Source of the DNA: Narthecium ossifragum
Lineage: Eukaryota > Streptophyta > Magnoliopsida > Dioscoreales > Nartheciaceae
Length of the DNA stretch: 64,000 nucleotides
Direction of reading: 5' to 3'
NCBI GenBank assembly: GCA_963920575.1
Contig: OY986968.1
Span: 5,821,485-5,885,484 of the forward strand
The position numbers and the translations under genes are program-made. This document shows positions 43,426 to 54,960 of this stretch, piece after piece. How positions within the stretch are numbered: the first letter of the stretch is position 1; the number at the start of each line of letters is the position of its first letter. Below the pieces are notes generated by a model that worked only from the letters and a program-made list of their open reading frames with translations, made no database searches and was not told the DNA's origin.

Positions 43426-46400
43426 CTAAAAGACAGGACAAGAAATACCTCGAGAGGAGAACAACTGCGGAAACTCTTGCCGCATGCGCGCCTCGCGCTC
43501 CCAGGTCACCTCCTCGGTGCCTCTGTGTCTCCACAGTACTTTGACCAAGGGAATCGTCTTGCCCCGCAAGACCTGATCCCTCCGGTCAAGTACCTGAACC
43601 GGCTGCTCAACAAAGCTCACGTCTGCCTCAAGCTCAATGTCATCCACCCTGATGACATGAGACGGGTCTGGGTGATACTTCCTCAGCATCGACACATGGA
43701 AAGTCGGATGCACAGCAGACATGTGCTAAGGAAGATCCAGGCGGTAAGCTACCTCGCCGACCCTCTCTAAGATCTCAAACGGCCCGACAAACCTCGGCGC
43801 CAACTTGCCACCTCTGTCAAACCTGACAGAACCTCTGTACGGCGATGCTCGCAAAAACACTCGGTCGCCGACTGCAAACTCTAACGGTCGTCGCCTCTGA
43901 TCTGCATAACTCTTCTGTCGGCTCTGAGCCGTCAGAAGCCTCTGCCTGATCTGCACTAACCTCTCTGACGACTGCCTGACGATGTCTAGACCGGTGAGTG
44001 AAGCCTCTCCAACCTCTGTCCAGCACACTGGGGAACGACACGGCCTACCGTACAACGCCTCGAAAGGCGCTACTCCAAGACTGGACTGGTAGCTGTTGTT
44101 GTAGGCGAACTCCACCAAGGGAACGTGCTCCTCCCAGCTGCCTCCTGCATCGAGGACACATGCTCTCAGCATGTCCTCCAGGATCTGGATAGTCCGCTCT
44201 GACTGCCCGTCTGTCTGCGGATGGAATGCCGTACTGAAAGTCAGGAGTGTGCCAACTGCCTCCTGAAAGTCGCGCAAGAACCTGCTAGTGAACCTGGGGT
44301 CACGGTTTGACACGATAGAAACTGGAACTCCGTGTAGTCTGACCACCTCTTTGACGTACAAACTGCCCAACCTGTCGGTCGAGTCTGTCACCCGCATAGG
44401 TAGGAAGTGCGCCGATTTGGTCAATCGATCAACAATGACCCAAATCGCTTCATTCCCCCTAGGAGATCTCGGTAGCCCGGTCACGAAGTCCATTGTGATG
44501 TGCTCCCACTTCCACTCAGCTAGTGGAAGCGGCTGAAGTAACCCCGGAGTCCACTGGTGCTCTGCCTTGACCTTCTGACAGGTAAGGCAGCGCGATACGA
44601 ACTCCATCACTGCCCTCTTCATCCCGCGCCACCAGAACTGTCGCCGAAGGTCCTGGTACATCTTGGTGCCGCCGGGATGAACTGCAAAGCGAGAGTGGTG
44701 GAACTCTCGCAGGACGTCGTCTCGAAGATCTGGATCTGCTGGAACTGCTACTCTGCCTCGGAACCGTAGCCCTCCGTCTGGCGATACTGTCCAGTCTCCG
44801 TCTGCGCCCTCCGTGCCCGCTGTTGTACGTAACTCCTCGAGCTCTGGGTCACTGTGCTGTGCCTCCAACACTCTGGCTAGAACTGCTGGCATACTCTGCA
44901 CTGCGTAGAGGAAGCTGCTGGATCCCCGATCCTCAAACTCGAGCCCCAACTGGCCCGCCGTCTCTAGAGCCTGCCACTGCCGAGCTGACAACCCTGCAAC
45001 TGCTGCTCTGGTCTCTCTCACCTGCCTGCTCAGCGCGTCTGATACGACATTTGCCTTACCAGGATGGTAATGCAATGCAAAGTCGTAGTCCTCCAGTAGC
45101 TCCAAGTCGTGAGTTGGGTAGTTCCTCTCATGGTTCTTCAGCTGACGAGAACCATAGGAAACTACGTGGCCCTCCTGCATGAGGACACACCCCAAACCCT
45201 CACCGCTGGCGTCGCAGTAAACACTGTAACCAACACCTCGCTCGGGGACGATCAGCACTGGTGCACTGGTCAACCTGGTCCTCAGATCCACGAAGGCTCG
45301 CTCACAAGCATCATCCCACATGAACGGGACAGCCTTCTGTGTCAGTCTGGTCAACGGTCCGGCAACCTTGGAGAAGGCCCGCACGAACCGTCTGTAGTAA
45401 CCCGCCAGGCCTAAGAAACTACGGACCTCAAACACTGTTCTCGGTCTCTGCCACTGTACCACTGCCTCGACCTTGGCCGGGTCAACTGAGATTCCTGCTG
45501 CCGACACCACGTGTCCAAGGAATCCCACCCGTGCAAGCCAAAATTCGCACTTGGAAGCCTTGGCATAAAGCCGATGCTCCCTAAGTAGCTGCAACACTGT
45601 CGCCAAGTGTCGCTCGTGCTCCGCCTCTGACTGGGAGTAGATTAGGATGTCGTCGACGAACACCACCACGAACTCGTCTAGGAAAGGCCGGAAGATCCTC
45701 TGCATGAGATCCATGAACGCTGCTGGTGCGTTCGTCAGCCCAAACGGCATCACCACGAACTCGTACAGGCCGTACCGAGTCCGAAAAGCCGTCTTCGGGA
45801 TGTCGCAATCCCGAACCCTCAACTGGTGGTAGCCGGTGCGGAGGTCGATCTTCGAGAACACTGAAGATCCTCTCAACTGGTCAAACAGGTCGTCGATCCG
45901 CGGCATCGGATACCTGTTCTTCACCGTCACCCTGTTGAGCCGCCTGTAGTCTATGCAAAGTCGAAGGGTACCGTCCTTCTTCTTCGCGAACAACACTGGC
46001 GCCCTTTAGGGAGACATGCTGGGACGGATGAAGCCTCTGCTGGTGAGCTCGTCTAGCTGGGTCCTCAACTCACTCTGCTCTGCTGGTGCCATCCTGAAAG
46101 CTGGGATAGAGATCGGTGCGGTACCAGGTACCAGGTCGATCTCAAAATCGACCTCTCTGGGCGGTGGAAGCCTGGGCAACACCTCGGGAAACACATCGGT
46201 GTAGTCGCACACGATCCTGGGGAAACTGCTCTGCTGCACTCCCTCCGACTCAAACAAGGACAGGCTGGCCAGCAAGGCTGAAAGCTCGCTGCCACGCCTC
46301 CCCACACCACAAGCAAAGGAATCGGCTGAGAACCGATCCCCCAACAACACAAACTGTGTCCCATCGGATGTCCAAGCGACCACCCTCCGGCGACCATAGT

Positions 46401-47934
46401 CGATGATAGCTTGATATGCTGCTAACCAGTCCATACCGAGTATCACATCGAAGCCTGTCATGTCTAGCACCCGCAGGTCTAGACAGACACGGAGGCCTCC
46501 AACCTCCAAAGAACAAGATCGGCAGACCCGGTCTACCCTGACTGTGCCGCCGATCGGTGAGTCTACTGACTGTGCCACCTCTAGCCAACTCGTCTCTAAT
46601 CCTAGCGATGCCACACACATGCTAGCAATATAGGAATGAGACGCCCCAGAGTCTATCAGCATATCTACTAAGGAACTAGAAAGCTGAAAGATACCTCTGA
46701 GGACGGTTGGCTCTGCCGCTGCCTGCTGATACTGCTGCGGCTGCTGGTACTGTGGTGGCGGCTGATACAGCTGGACGGTGTCCTGCCGCTCGCGAACTGG
46801 GAGGGCAAACACCCGCCCCCGCTGGCTGCCTCTGCCTCTGGGACGCCTCGGCCCGCGTCCATCCCCGCTCCCCTGCCAGGCACCGGACCCTCCGCCTCTA
46901 CTGCCTTGCGGCATAGCGCCCTGCGCTCCTCGCGAAGTGCAGTCTCTACGGTAGTGCCCCGGCTGCCCGCACAGGTAGCAGTTGACTGACGCGCCCGGCT
47001 GTCTTCCCTGGTCCCCCCCTGACGAAGCCTGCCCAGATGGCCCGGCCGTCAGTAGAAACGGGGCTGGTGGGCTCGGTAGTGGCTGCTGGTACTGCGGTGC
47101 ACGCTGCGGCCGCCGCGGAAAAGGCCGCTGACGCCACGGCTGCCCCCTACCGAACCCCCCTCTGCCCTGGGGTCGTTGCTGCTGCGAGCTGGTAGAGACC
47201 GCCGGTGAAACAGCCCGGCGTCTCTCGTCCAGCGACTGCGCCTCCACAACTAAGGCGCAGTTCAGAACTGCTGTGTACGTCTGGCGCCTGATCTCTGGAC
47301 GAAGACCCCACTCAAACTGCCGTGCCCTGGCCACTGGATCTGCTGCCACTGCCCCTGCGAAACGGACCAAGTGCGTAAACCGGTTGGCATACTGCTGCAC
47401 GGTGCGAGTACCCTGCAAGAGGGACTGGTACTCGCGAGACAGGGCGTCACGCGTACTCTCCGGGAAGTACGCGTCCAAGAACAACGCCCTGAACTCCTCC
47501 CACGTCGGCTCCTCTCCGTCACTGGTGTGCTGGGCAGTGCACCACCAGTCAAGGGCATCACCATCAAGCTGGAACGCCACAAGGGTGACCCGGATCCGGT
47601 CATCCCCGACGAAGAGAGCGTCGAGAACGCGCGTGACTCCTCGGAGCCAGCCGTCTGCCGTGGTCGGATCTCCAGTCTCACCGCTAAACCTAGGCGGGTT
47701 TAGCCGCGGGAAGTCCATCATGACCGCTGCCGCGGCCCACCCGTCGACCGGAGCGAGGGCCCCCTCCTCGGCGAGAGGAGCCTCCTCCTGTGCGACCGCA
47801 ACCATCGCTGGTGATGGTACAGTCCGTCGAGCTCTGACCGTCCTGACAGGTGCTACCCTGTCTGGTCGAGCGGATCGACCAGGTCGTGCCCCACCTCGAC
47901 CAACAACCGAAGGTCGGACTCGAGCTCCCGACAT
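43426..47934 (-). pseudogene. Tekay-type chromovirus gag-pol (T2)
   Basis: One minus-strand frame starts at 47934 (MSGARVRPSVVGRGG). It encodes gag (FSGETGDPTTADGWL), a zinc knuckle (CYLCGQPGHYRRDC) and protease (DSGASHSYI). RT follows (FVDDILIYS), then RNase H, then integrase ([12 protein letters not shown]). The C-terminal chromodomain reads VQVLDRRDQVLRGK ... VKVLWRHRGTEEVTWE. Defects are in-frame stops at 46006-46008 and at 43723-43725, an in-frame loss of about 42 residues in RNase H, and IVSNRDPRF where the integrase active site should read SDRD. No frameshift is seen. It is not autonomous despite near-identical LTRs. Confidence 0.93.
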
Positions 47935-48123
47935 CTGTGCAATCACCAACGACAACGAGCGTTCACTCGTAAGAAGCCGCCAAAACAAGGCAACACAAAC
48001 AGAAAGCGGAAAAGCACAACACATCAAAAGGAGCATGCACGGATGTTCTAGACATAGAACTAACCCATTCCACACTCAATCTCAACCGAATCCTGATCCT
48101 AAACCCTGGGATCTACAACCTAT

Positions 48124-48135
48124 GCTCTGATACCA
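48124..48135 (-). other. Primer-binding site of T2 (tRNA-iMet)
   Basis: Minus-strand TGGTATCAGAGC, complementary to the initiator methionine tRNA 3' end, lies three bases inside the 5' LTR. Confidence 0.92.
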
Positions 48136-48138
48136 AGT

Positions 48139-50536
48139 TGTCGCGCCCCGACCTGCGAAAGCCCAACCGGGCCGGGCGACGCGAACCGGAACCTAACCAA
48201 CGCGGAAAAAGAACGACGAGGGTTCCCTCTAACCTATTAGTCTCCCTAGCAATTCATCAAAGCCCCCAATTAAAACAACATCAAAAGGCAAAACCTCGAA
48301 TCTCAGATTAAAACTCAAGTATTAATTATACAAAACCTCGGAGAAGGGGAGTTCAAATACAATATTACTCCCGTAGGAGACTATCTAACATAAGGGTAAA
48401 AGCAGTAAAGGATCACCAGCTCTCAGACGCCGCCTGGCGCCGCCGCACCGCCAACCAATTGCCCGATAGGGGCCACAGAAGAGGTACTGCCGTCTGCACC
48501 TGCAAAACGCAGCCCGGGTAGGAGTGAGCACCAAGTTCAGTAGGGATCTACACTACGACACACAGAAGGAAAAGGGAAACGCAACAGTGTCGCCCTCAAG
48601 TAGGATCTGGGTGTATACAGGGGTCCCATAACCCCACCGCGTGTCCCTGAGGCCCCGATCATGATCTTCCAGCCGGGCTGGTCACATGTCGGGTCACACT
48701 CAGTAGCAGGAAACGGCACTGCTGACTTTCAACAGGACACTGAACACTGTTTGGTGGGAAGAGACACCACTGAGTAGGCAAAACCTCTACTCAAGAGTTT
48801 TAAGAAAAGCCGGACACCGGCTACACCTCAGATCCGACTCGAGGCCGACACGACCTCTACAATCATCAAGCCACAAGTGTACCAGTCATCTAAGCCTATC
48901 ATCGAATCGACTGGACATCACAATTCAAACCGGGTCCAAACAACCCAACCCCGGTCCTAGGGCTAAGTCCGAGCTTCCAGCCTCGGGACGGCGACCCAAA
49001 GATCACCCACGCCCTAACCAATGCAACTAATGCACATAACAAGAATGCATGCTATGACATACACAGACAGGAGATAGGCATGCAACAGTATGACAAATAT
49101 CATATAAGTCAACCGGATCGCTACAGCGGTACCACCGACCGCTGCCAGCCGATCCGCAGCGGGTCCCGGCATTACGACGGTACCACGACCGTCAACCGCG
49201 AACTCCTGCAACGGGAAGCAACCCCGAAAACCGATGATGAACAAAACGCAATATAATATTATATTCCGAAATATAATATTATATTTAAAAACACCCAAAG
49301 CCTCTACTTAGGGGCTAATTGATCCCGTCGATCCGACGCCCAAACGACGTCGGATTCAAGATCTAACTCAGTCACCCGTAGGTGTACAAACCAGGATCAT
49401 CATATCCAAATTTCATAAACATCCAACGGTTGGATTAACGGGAAACATTAATCAAAAATCGCTGATTAAACCAACTTACCCTTTAATTGCTGCAACGCAG
49501 CCCTCCAGCAAACAAATCATAAGAAATCGTAGAAAAACCGGAAAAATACGAACCAAGATGGAATGGAAAGATAACAAGTAGATGTACAACTATTATGTTT
49601 ATGAAAAGCCAAGATCATGTACACACCGGCCGGACAACTCGCCACAACCGGCTGTTTCTCAAGAACAGCAGAAAACCAGAAATCCGAGACTAATCTTGCA
49701 TAAAACCTACTCAAATCTCAACTGATTAACATGAAACTTATATCAGTTATTCTACAAAACATAAGGAATCTAACAAAACAAGGATCAACAAGATCCAACG
49801 GCTAGATCTCAAGAACACCCGAAATAAACATCAGTAGGTATAACCCTACCTAGCTGCGCTTTCCTCGGCTGATTCCCCGCGATTTGATCACCAACAAGCC
49901 TCCAAACCACTTCAGGGATCTTCCTCTAGTTGTCACGGATCCAACGAGCCAAAAAACACCCAATTTGGTGGTCGGAGGAGGGAGAACGGAAGAGGAGAAG
50001 GTGGCTGCGGGAAAAACAGGGGAAGAGCAACGTCGGGAGAGAAGAAAAGAGAAGAAGAAGAAGGAAGGAAGGGAAGAAGAAAAGGAGGGGAAAGGGGGGA
50101 GGGGACAGCCGGGAAAGAGGGGAAAAAGTGAAAGAAGGGGAGGGGAAGTCTTCCCCCTCTGACAGGAGAGAGCGACGGTCAACGGCGGCCGTCCTCGCGA
50201 AGCAGAAAAACCAACCGACCTATGAATGATCGATCCTTCATCAAGGGAGGATCGATCCTTCATGCCGATTCACAAGGCTTTCTGGCACGCAGAGGATCGA
50301 TCCCTTATCCATAGAGGATCGATCCTTTGTGTGCTGAAAGCTAAACTTGGGCAAGAACTCAAGCCCAAGTCCGGATCTTTCGATCCCGGGTCCACCTAGC
50401 CATTCTAAACAAACACTAACACATACAAGGCCAGTGTGTGCACACGCGGGTGTGAAACAAACCAACAAGGCGCAATTTACCAAATTGCCCTTGCGGTCTA
50501 CAACGAGCCACAGGGGTAGAGGGGCAGGTCCTCACA
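48139..50536 (-). mobile_element. T2 5' LTR (Tekay type)
   Basis: A 2398-bp partner of 40953-43352 in the same orientation. It contains the purine tract (about 49963-50149) and two GATCGATC pairs 22 bp apart (50228/50250, 50295/50317). The sequence beyond its outer end is not host DNA but another copy of the T 3' internal end. Confidence 0.92.
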
Positions 50537-50633
50537 TCCTATTACCCTTAAAGGAAATCTCGTCTCGAGATTCGATAAGGGTAGGGCTCGGAACAACAAA
50601 ACAGGTACACTAAAAAACAGGACAAGAAATACT
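50537..50633 (-). mobile_element. Extra T 3' internal fragment beyond the T2 5' LTR
   Basis: About 97 bp match 43353-43448 (the T2 3' end, through the last pol codons). Homology breaks at AAGAAATAC, where copia sequence begins. The LTR at 48139-50536 is therefore flanked by T internal sequence on both sides, as expected after recombination between two T elements. Confidence 0.85.
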
Positions 50634-51448
50634 CCCATCTTGAATAGTAGATGTTTTCTACTCCCATCTTGGATAAATGAGAGAAAAAATTAACATAACA
50701 TAAAGGATTGGTTAACATATCAGCGACTTGAGAAGCACTACTCACATGCTCAGTCACAATACTCCCATCTTGAACTTTATCACGGATCAGATGGCAGTAT
50801 AGTTTTATGTGCTTAGTCCTCTCATGGAAGACGGGGTTTGCTGTAATGTGTAAAGCAGCGTTATTATCACAAAACAACTTAGTTGCTTGAGGATGCTCTA
50901 TTTGTAAATCATGAAGTAGATACCGTAGCCAACTCAACTCACAGCACACACTGGCCATGGCCCTAGACTCAGCCTCAGCTGAGCATCTTGAAATTATGTT
51001 CTGCTTCTTCGATTTCCATGAAACTAAAGAAGAGCCAAGAAAAACATAGTACCCTGTCATAGATCATCTTGTATCTAGACATGCCCCCCCAGTCTGAATC
51101 ACTGTAAGCTCTCAGGTTTATGATAGATGCCGAGGGATAAAACAATCCATGCCCCGGTGTTCCTTTAATGTATCTCAGTACTTTGTGAGCAGCATTCAAA
51201 TGTGGCAGCCTTGGAGTTTGCATGAATTGACTCAACAATTGGACTGCATATGAAATGTCGGGTCTAGTTATGGTCAAATAAAGCAGTCTTCCAATAAGTC
51301 TCCTATAAATTGAAGGATCAGGGATAAGCTCTCCTTCATCCTTTGAAAGCTTGAAATTTTGATCGAGGGGTATTTTTGTTGGTTTTGACCCAATTGTGTC
51401 AGAATCTGCTAATATGTCTAGCGCATATTTTCTTTGACAAATATAAAA
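50634..51448 (-). pseudogene. Ty1/copia RT C-terminus and RNase H fragment
   Basis: The minus-strand frame from about 51448 carries the RT tail (ICQRKYALDILADSD, YRRLIGRLLYLTITRPDISY) and the start of RNase H (AYSDSDWGG). After a frame change near 51080 RNase H continues ([51 protein letters not shown]). Both ends are abrupt: T sequence on the left and an Athila-type primer site on the right. It may be the 3' part of the copia element whose 5' part lies at 58980-61107. Confidence 0.88.
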
Positions 51449-51464
51449 CCCCGGCAACGGCGCT
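51447..51464 (-). other. Primer-binding site of element F (Athila type)
   Basis: Minus-strand TAGCGCCGTTGCCGGGGT is one or two bases from the Athila site. It is fused directly to copia coding sequence, so nothing of the F internal region remains. Confidence 0.8.
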
Positions 51465-51471
51465 AAAATTT

Positions 51472-51703
51472 TGATAGAACTTGAAAAGTGTCGTGGCTTA
51501 ACGCGCCTGATCAAAATTACAAATTTATAATCAAACTACTAACTAACTACTTTAGTGGTATTGAGCAGTGAGTCCGAGTCGAATCCATAAGGAATGCATA
51601 GAAAAATAATTAAGCTACTAAACTCAATCTAAGTATTCCTACCGATAAGTGCACCAAAATTTTGATTGAATTTAGAAAGTGTCGCGGCTTAACGCGCACG
51701 AAA
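51472..51703 (-). mobile_element. F LTR end fragments, inverted
   Basis: 51472-51653 is the inverse complement of the F LTR end at 53137-53318. A second short inverted start (AAAGTGTCGCGGCTTAACGC, about 51660-51700) follows. They abut the plus-strand F LTR, producing an inverted repeat around it. Confidence 0.75.
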
Positions 51704-53318
51704 CTTTTCATAATTAAACCTCTTAAATTACCTTTGTTAGCCCGAGAGTGTTTGTATTTGATAGTTTGTTAGTTGATTTCAAGTTTAATCATGTTTTGAG
51801 AACAAATGCAGGAAATTCGGCTAAAATGACTTAATAAACTACTTCGTCGACCGTCAGTAATATATTCGCCAAATATTTCACAAAACTCCAAATATTCTAA
51901 AACTTTTGAATATTGTAGAAGACTCAGAGATCTACATCTTTTCTGTAGGACACTTTTCAAGATTCCTGATTGTATGATAGCAGATTTGAAGAATACATGA
52001 AGAGCCATAAGCTGGAAAGCTGCACCGTCGAAGCTCAAGAGAATATTCTTCAAATATTCTAGATAACTCTGAATATTATAAAATCCTCGGAATCTGACAA
52101 AAGACTTCCTAATCTACATCTTTCGTATTGCACTCATTTTCAGATTTGGGACGGATTGGACCCAGTTGCGACCAAAATAGGCTGCCAGGATCAATTCAGG
52201 AAATCTGAGTTGCATTAGAGTCCAACTCAACTAAACCCTAGTTTAGGGAGTTCCCCTATATATATGATTTTTAATCCCTTTGGAGACCTCTTCCTTGGCC
52301 CTTTGGCTGAGCTTTCTTGGTCTTTTTTCTTCCTTCTTTTATATAAGTTAGGTTAGATCTTTGGGGGAAGATCCATGGGTGAAGCGTGGCGACAACCTTC
52401 ATCAACGGATCTCCTTCCTAAAGATGAGTAACTAAACTTTTACCATGGAATTCTTATGATGTAACTAAGATTTCTATTAGGGATTTCTAAGATTTAGGGT
52501 TGGTACACCTTCTTGACTGGTTTGTATGGATTGATCTTAATTTCGTTCTGAACTTTGTGTTGATTTATTATCGGATGTTTGGATTGTTCTAACATGTCTT
52601 AGATCTAGAGCTAGTGCATGTTAGGGCTTGGATTGAATTCATCTAATAAGAGGATCATACTAGTACCATGGTATCTCAGATGAAATCTTCTTCGTGATTA
52701 GAGATTGTATAGTGCTAGAACCACTACGTTCTATCCCTAATCCTCCATATATCCTATCTTTGTAGTTTTGGCTATCAAGATACTAAACCCATATTGATCT
52801 TACACCTAAATCCATATCATTACTTTTACTTGCGATGAATTCATCTTAATCAGAGAATTCATTAGCAGTGAACGTAACTAATCATTTGGTCACTGAAGTT
52901 TAGATAACTAATCGTGCCGACAAGGAATCTTAATCAAAACTTGTTTAGTGATAGGGAGAACTAGCCATTCACCTATCAACCATTAGGATAACCATTCATA
53001 TTAGTTAGCTAGTTCTATTCTTAGGAAGACCTGGTAGAATCCTGGTTATTGATTAAGAATTCCCTTGTACCTTTTCTCGTATTTATTAATCATTTAGTAT
53101 AAACTTAGTTTAATTTCAATTCTGAATCTTTTCCCAACTTATCGGTAGGAATACTTAGATTGAGTTTAGTAGTTTAATTATTTTCCTACGCATTCCTTGT
53201 GGATTTGACTCGAACTCACTGCTCACTACCCCTAAAGTAGTTAGTTAGTAGTTTGATTATAGATTTGTAATTTTGATCGGGCGCGTTAAGCCGCGACACT
53301 TTTCAAGTTCTATCAAAA
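51704..53318 (+). mobile_element. F-type LTR (Athila-like), 5' end trimmed
   Basis: This plus-strand LTR is related to the B LTR at its 5' end (TTTGATAGTTTGTTAGTTGA) and to the C LTR further in (ACAACCTTCATCAACGGATC). It has a TATA-like CTATATATATG near 52255 and the U5 motif CCTTGTGGATTTGACTCG. It ends at GTTCTATCA. The first 15-20 bases of the LTR are missing. It shows how LTR families here share modules. Confidence 0.8.
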
Positions 53319-53330
53319 TTTGTAATTTTG

Positions 53331-53351
53331 ATATCGCTCAAATGTGTCTCA
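53331..53351 (-). mobile_element. A LTR terminal fragment, inverted
   Basis: TGATATCGCTCAAATGTGTC and one more base match the inverted end of an A LTR. They lie directly against the start of LTR A6. Confidence 0.65.
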
Positions 53352-54952
53352 TGATGAGTGCATAAAAGTGCACTCTGAACAACCTTATAACCATCTCAAT
53401 TGCTATATCTTCACCCTTAATCAACTTCTTTAGCACTATTTTTATACCTTGATATGCTTCACATAATTGTTTGGAAAATGCAGGAAGTTGGAGTTAAAAG
53501 AAGCTGAAAAGCGTATATGGATCAACTTTAAAGATTACACTGTACCTGCTCATGAAGAACCAGATGATGTGCCATATATGGTTGGAAAGCTCTTGAAGTT
53601 TAAATTCTGAAGAATTTTAGGGTTCATGGTTGGAAAGCTCTGTAATTTTAGTACAAATGGCGCAGTCTAGATGGCAAAACAGCAAATACACTGGAAAGTC
53701 CAATCGATCCGACACCTAGAGTAGGATCGATCCGTCTATGCAGAAACCTGACAGAACGCATACTTTTCAGCTATACACAATCAGATCGATCCCTCCATCC
53801 ATCCTACTGAGTCCGATCGATCCGACACCCATAGTAGGATCGATCCGAGTCGGGAATAGCCAGAAATTGAAGATTTTGATGCAACGGATCGATCCAACAC
53901 CTAGAGAGGGATCGATCCTACTTTCCTAGTGAAGAAAATCAATGGTTTAGATCTATTCCGAGGATGGAGACACTTAAGGCAATAAATAGGAAACTTAGGG
54001 TTAATCAAAAGGGGGTTCTTGGGCGTTTTTGGAGGCTCGTTCCTAGACGTTTTCCAAAGGAAGAAGATGAAGAAATCTCCATCCAAGGCCGAGTAATTTG
54101 CAGGCGTGGCGGACGGATGATCTAGTGAGGATTAGGGTTTCTTCTTCATCATGGTTTATAGTTTTAATCTTTATTGTTAAACTCTTTTCTATGTATTGGA
54201 TCTTCAAAGATTATTTTCAGATTATAGATTTCAATGTGCATGATTAATATTATGAATCCAGTCATGCTTCTTTCATGATCTTTTAATCCCATAGTTATCT
54301 CTTTTGATTCTCCTACCGAGTCTCACGAGACCTTTGCTATGCATTGCCCGTAGTGACAGCTGGTATTGTGTATTCTTAGGGATCTTGTAAAACAAGGTTG
54401 GGGCTCTATCCCGAGGAATCTTTGCTATGCATTGCCGATTGAGAGAGTTAGTATTGTGTATTATTAGAGATCTGGTTAAATAGAGTTAGGGCTTAGTCCC
54501 GATGAACCTTTGTTGCTCGTTGCCTGTAGTGACAGCCGATATCGTGTATTCTTAGGATCTGGTAGGACGAAGTTAGGGTTACAACGAGAAGAACCAAACA
54601 TAGAAAGAGACATTTATATTTTATCAGATACATAATTCTATATCTTCCGGTTAAGGTGATTGGGATGTGAATCCCTTAACTGAGTATTATATGAACCATT
54701 TAGAAGAGAAGAACCTAAATCCGAGTGAAGTGATTCCTGAAACCTAGTCTCATCCAAATCTTGATTTCTTTCGTTCACTTAATCTTATCATTACATCTTT
54801 GATCTACTTTCTTAACTTTTACATTCTCGATTGTTTTCGATACATTGTTATTTGTATTTCTGAATCTTTCCTGCTTGTCTCTCTGTGGGTTCGACCTCTC
54901 TTATGTTGTACTGCACCGCGACCGTTGTGCGAGACACATTTGAGTGATATTA
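53352..54952 (+). mobile_element. A-type LTR (A6), left arm of inverted pair
   Basis: The LTR starts at TGATGAGTGC and ends in GAGTGATATTA. It has a CArG-like box at 53572-53581 and GATCGATC pairs exactly 23 bp apart at 53702/53725, 53815/53838 and 53887/53910. The second word of each pair has changed flanks (AGGATCGATCC) while the spacing is kept. The TATA position is degenerate (AATAAATA). It is followed at once by the inverted LTR A7. Confidence 0.85.
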
Positions 54953-54960
54953 TCTCGCAC
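54927..54960. repeat. Centre of inverted LTR pair: 8-bp stem, 18-nt loop
   Basis: GTGCGAGA (54927-54934) and TCTCGCAC (54953-54960) pair perfectly around an 18-nt loop. The arms extend outward through about 800 bp of the R/U5 regions of A6 and A7. Confidence 0.8.

Noticed and set aside
47273..48130. 285-codon plus-strand frame
   Set aside because: Antisense of the GC-rich T2 gag. No recognisable motif, and the sense strand explains the sequence.
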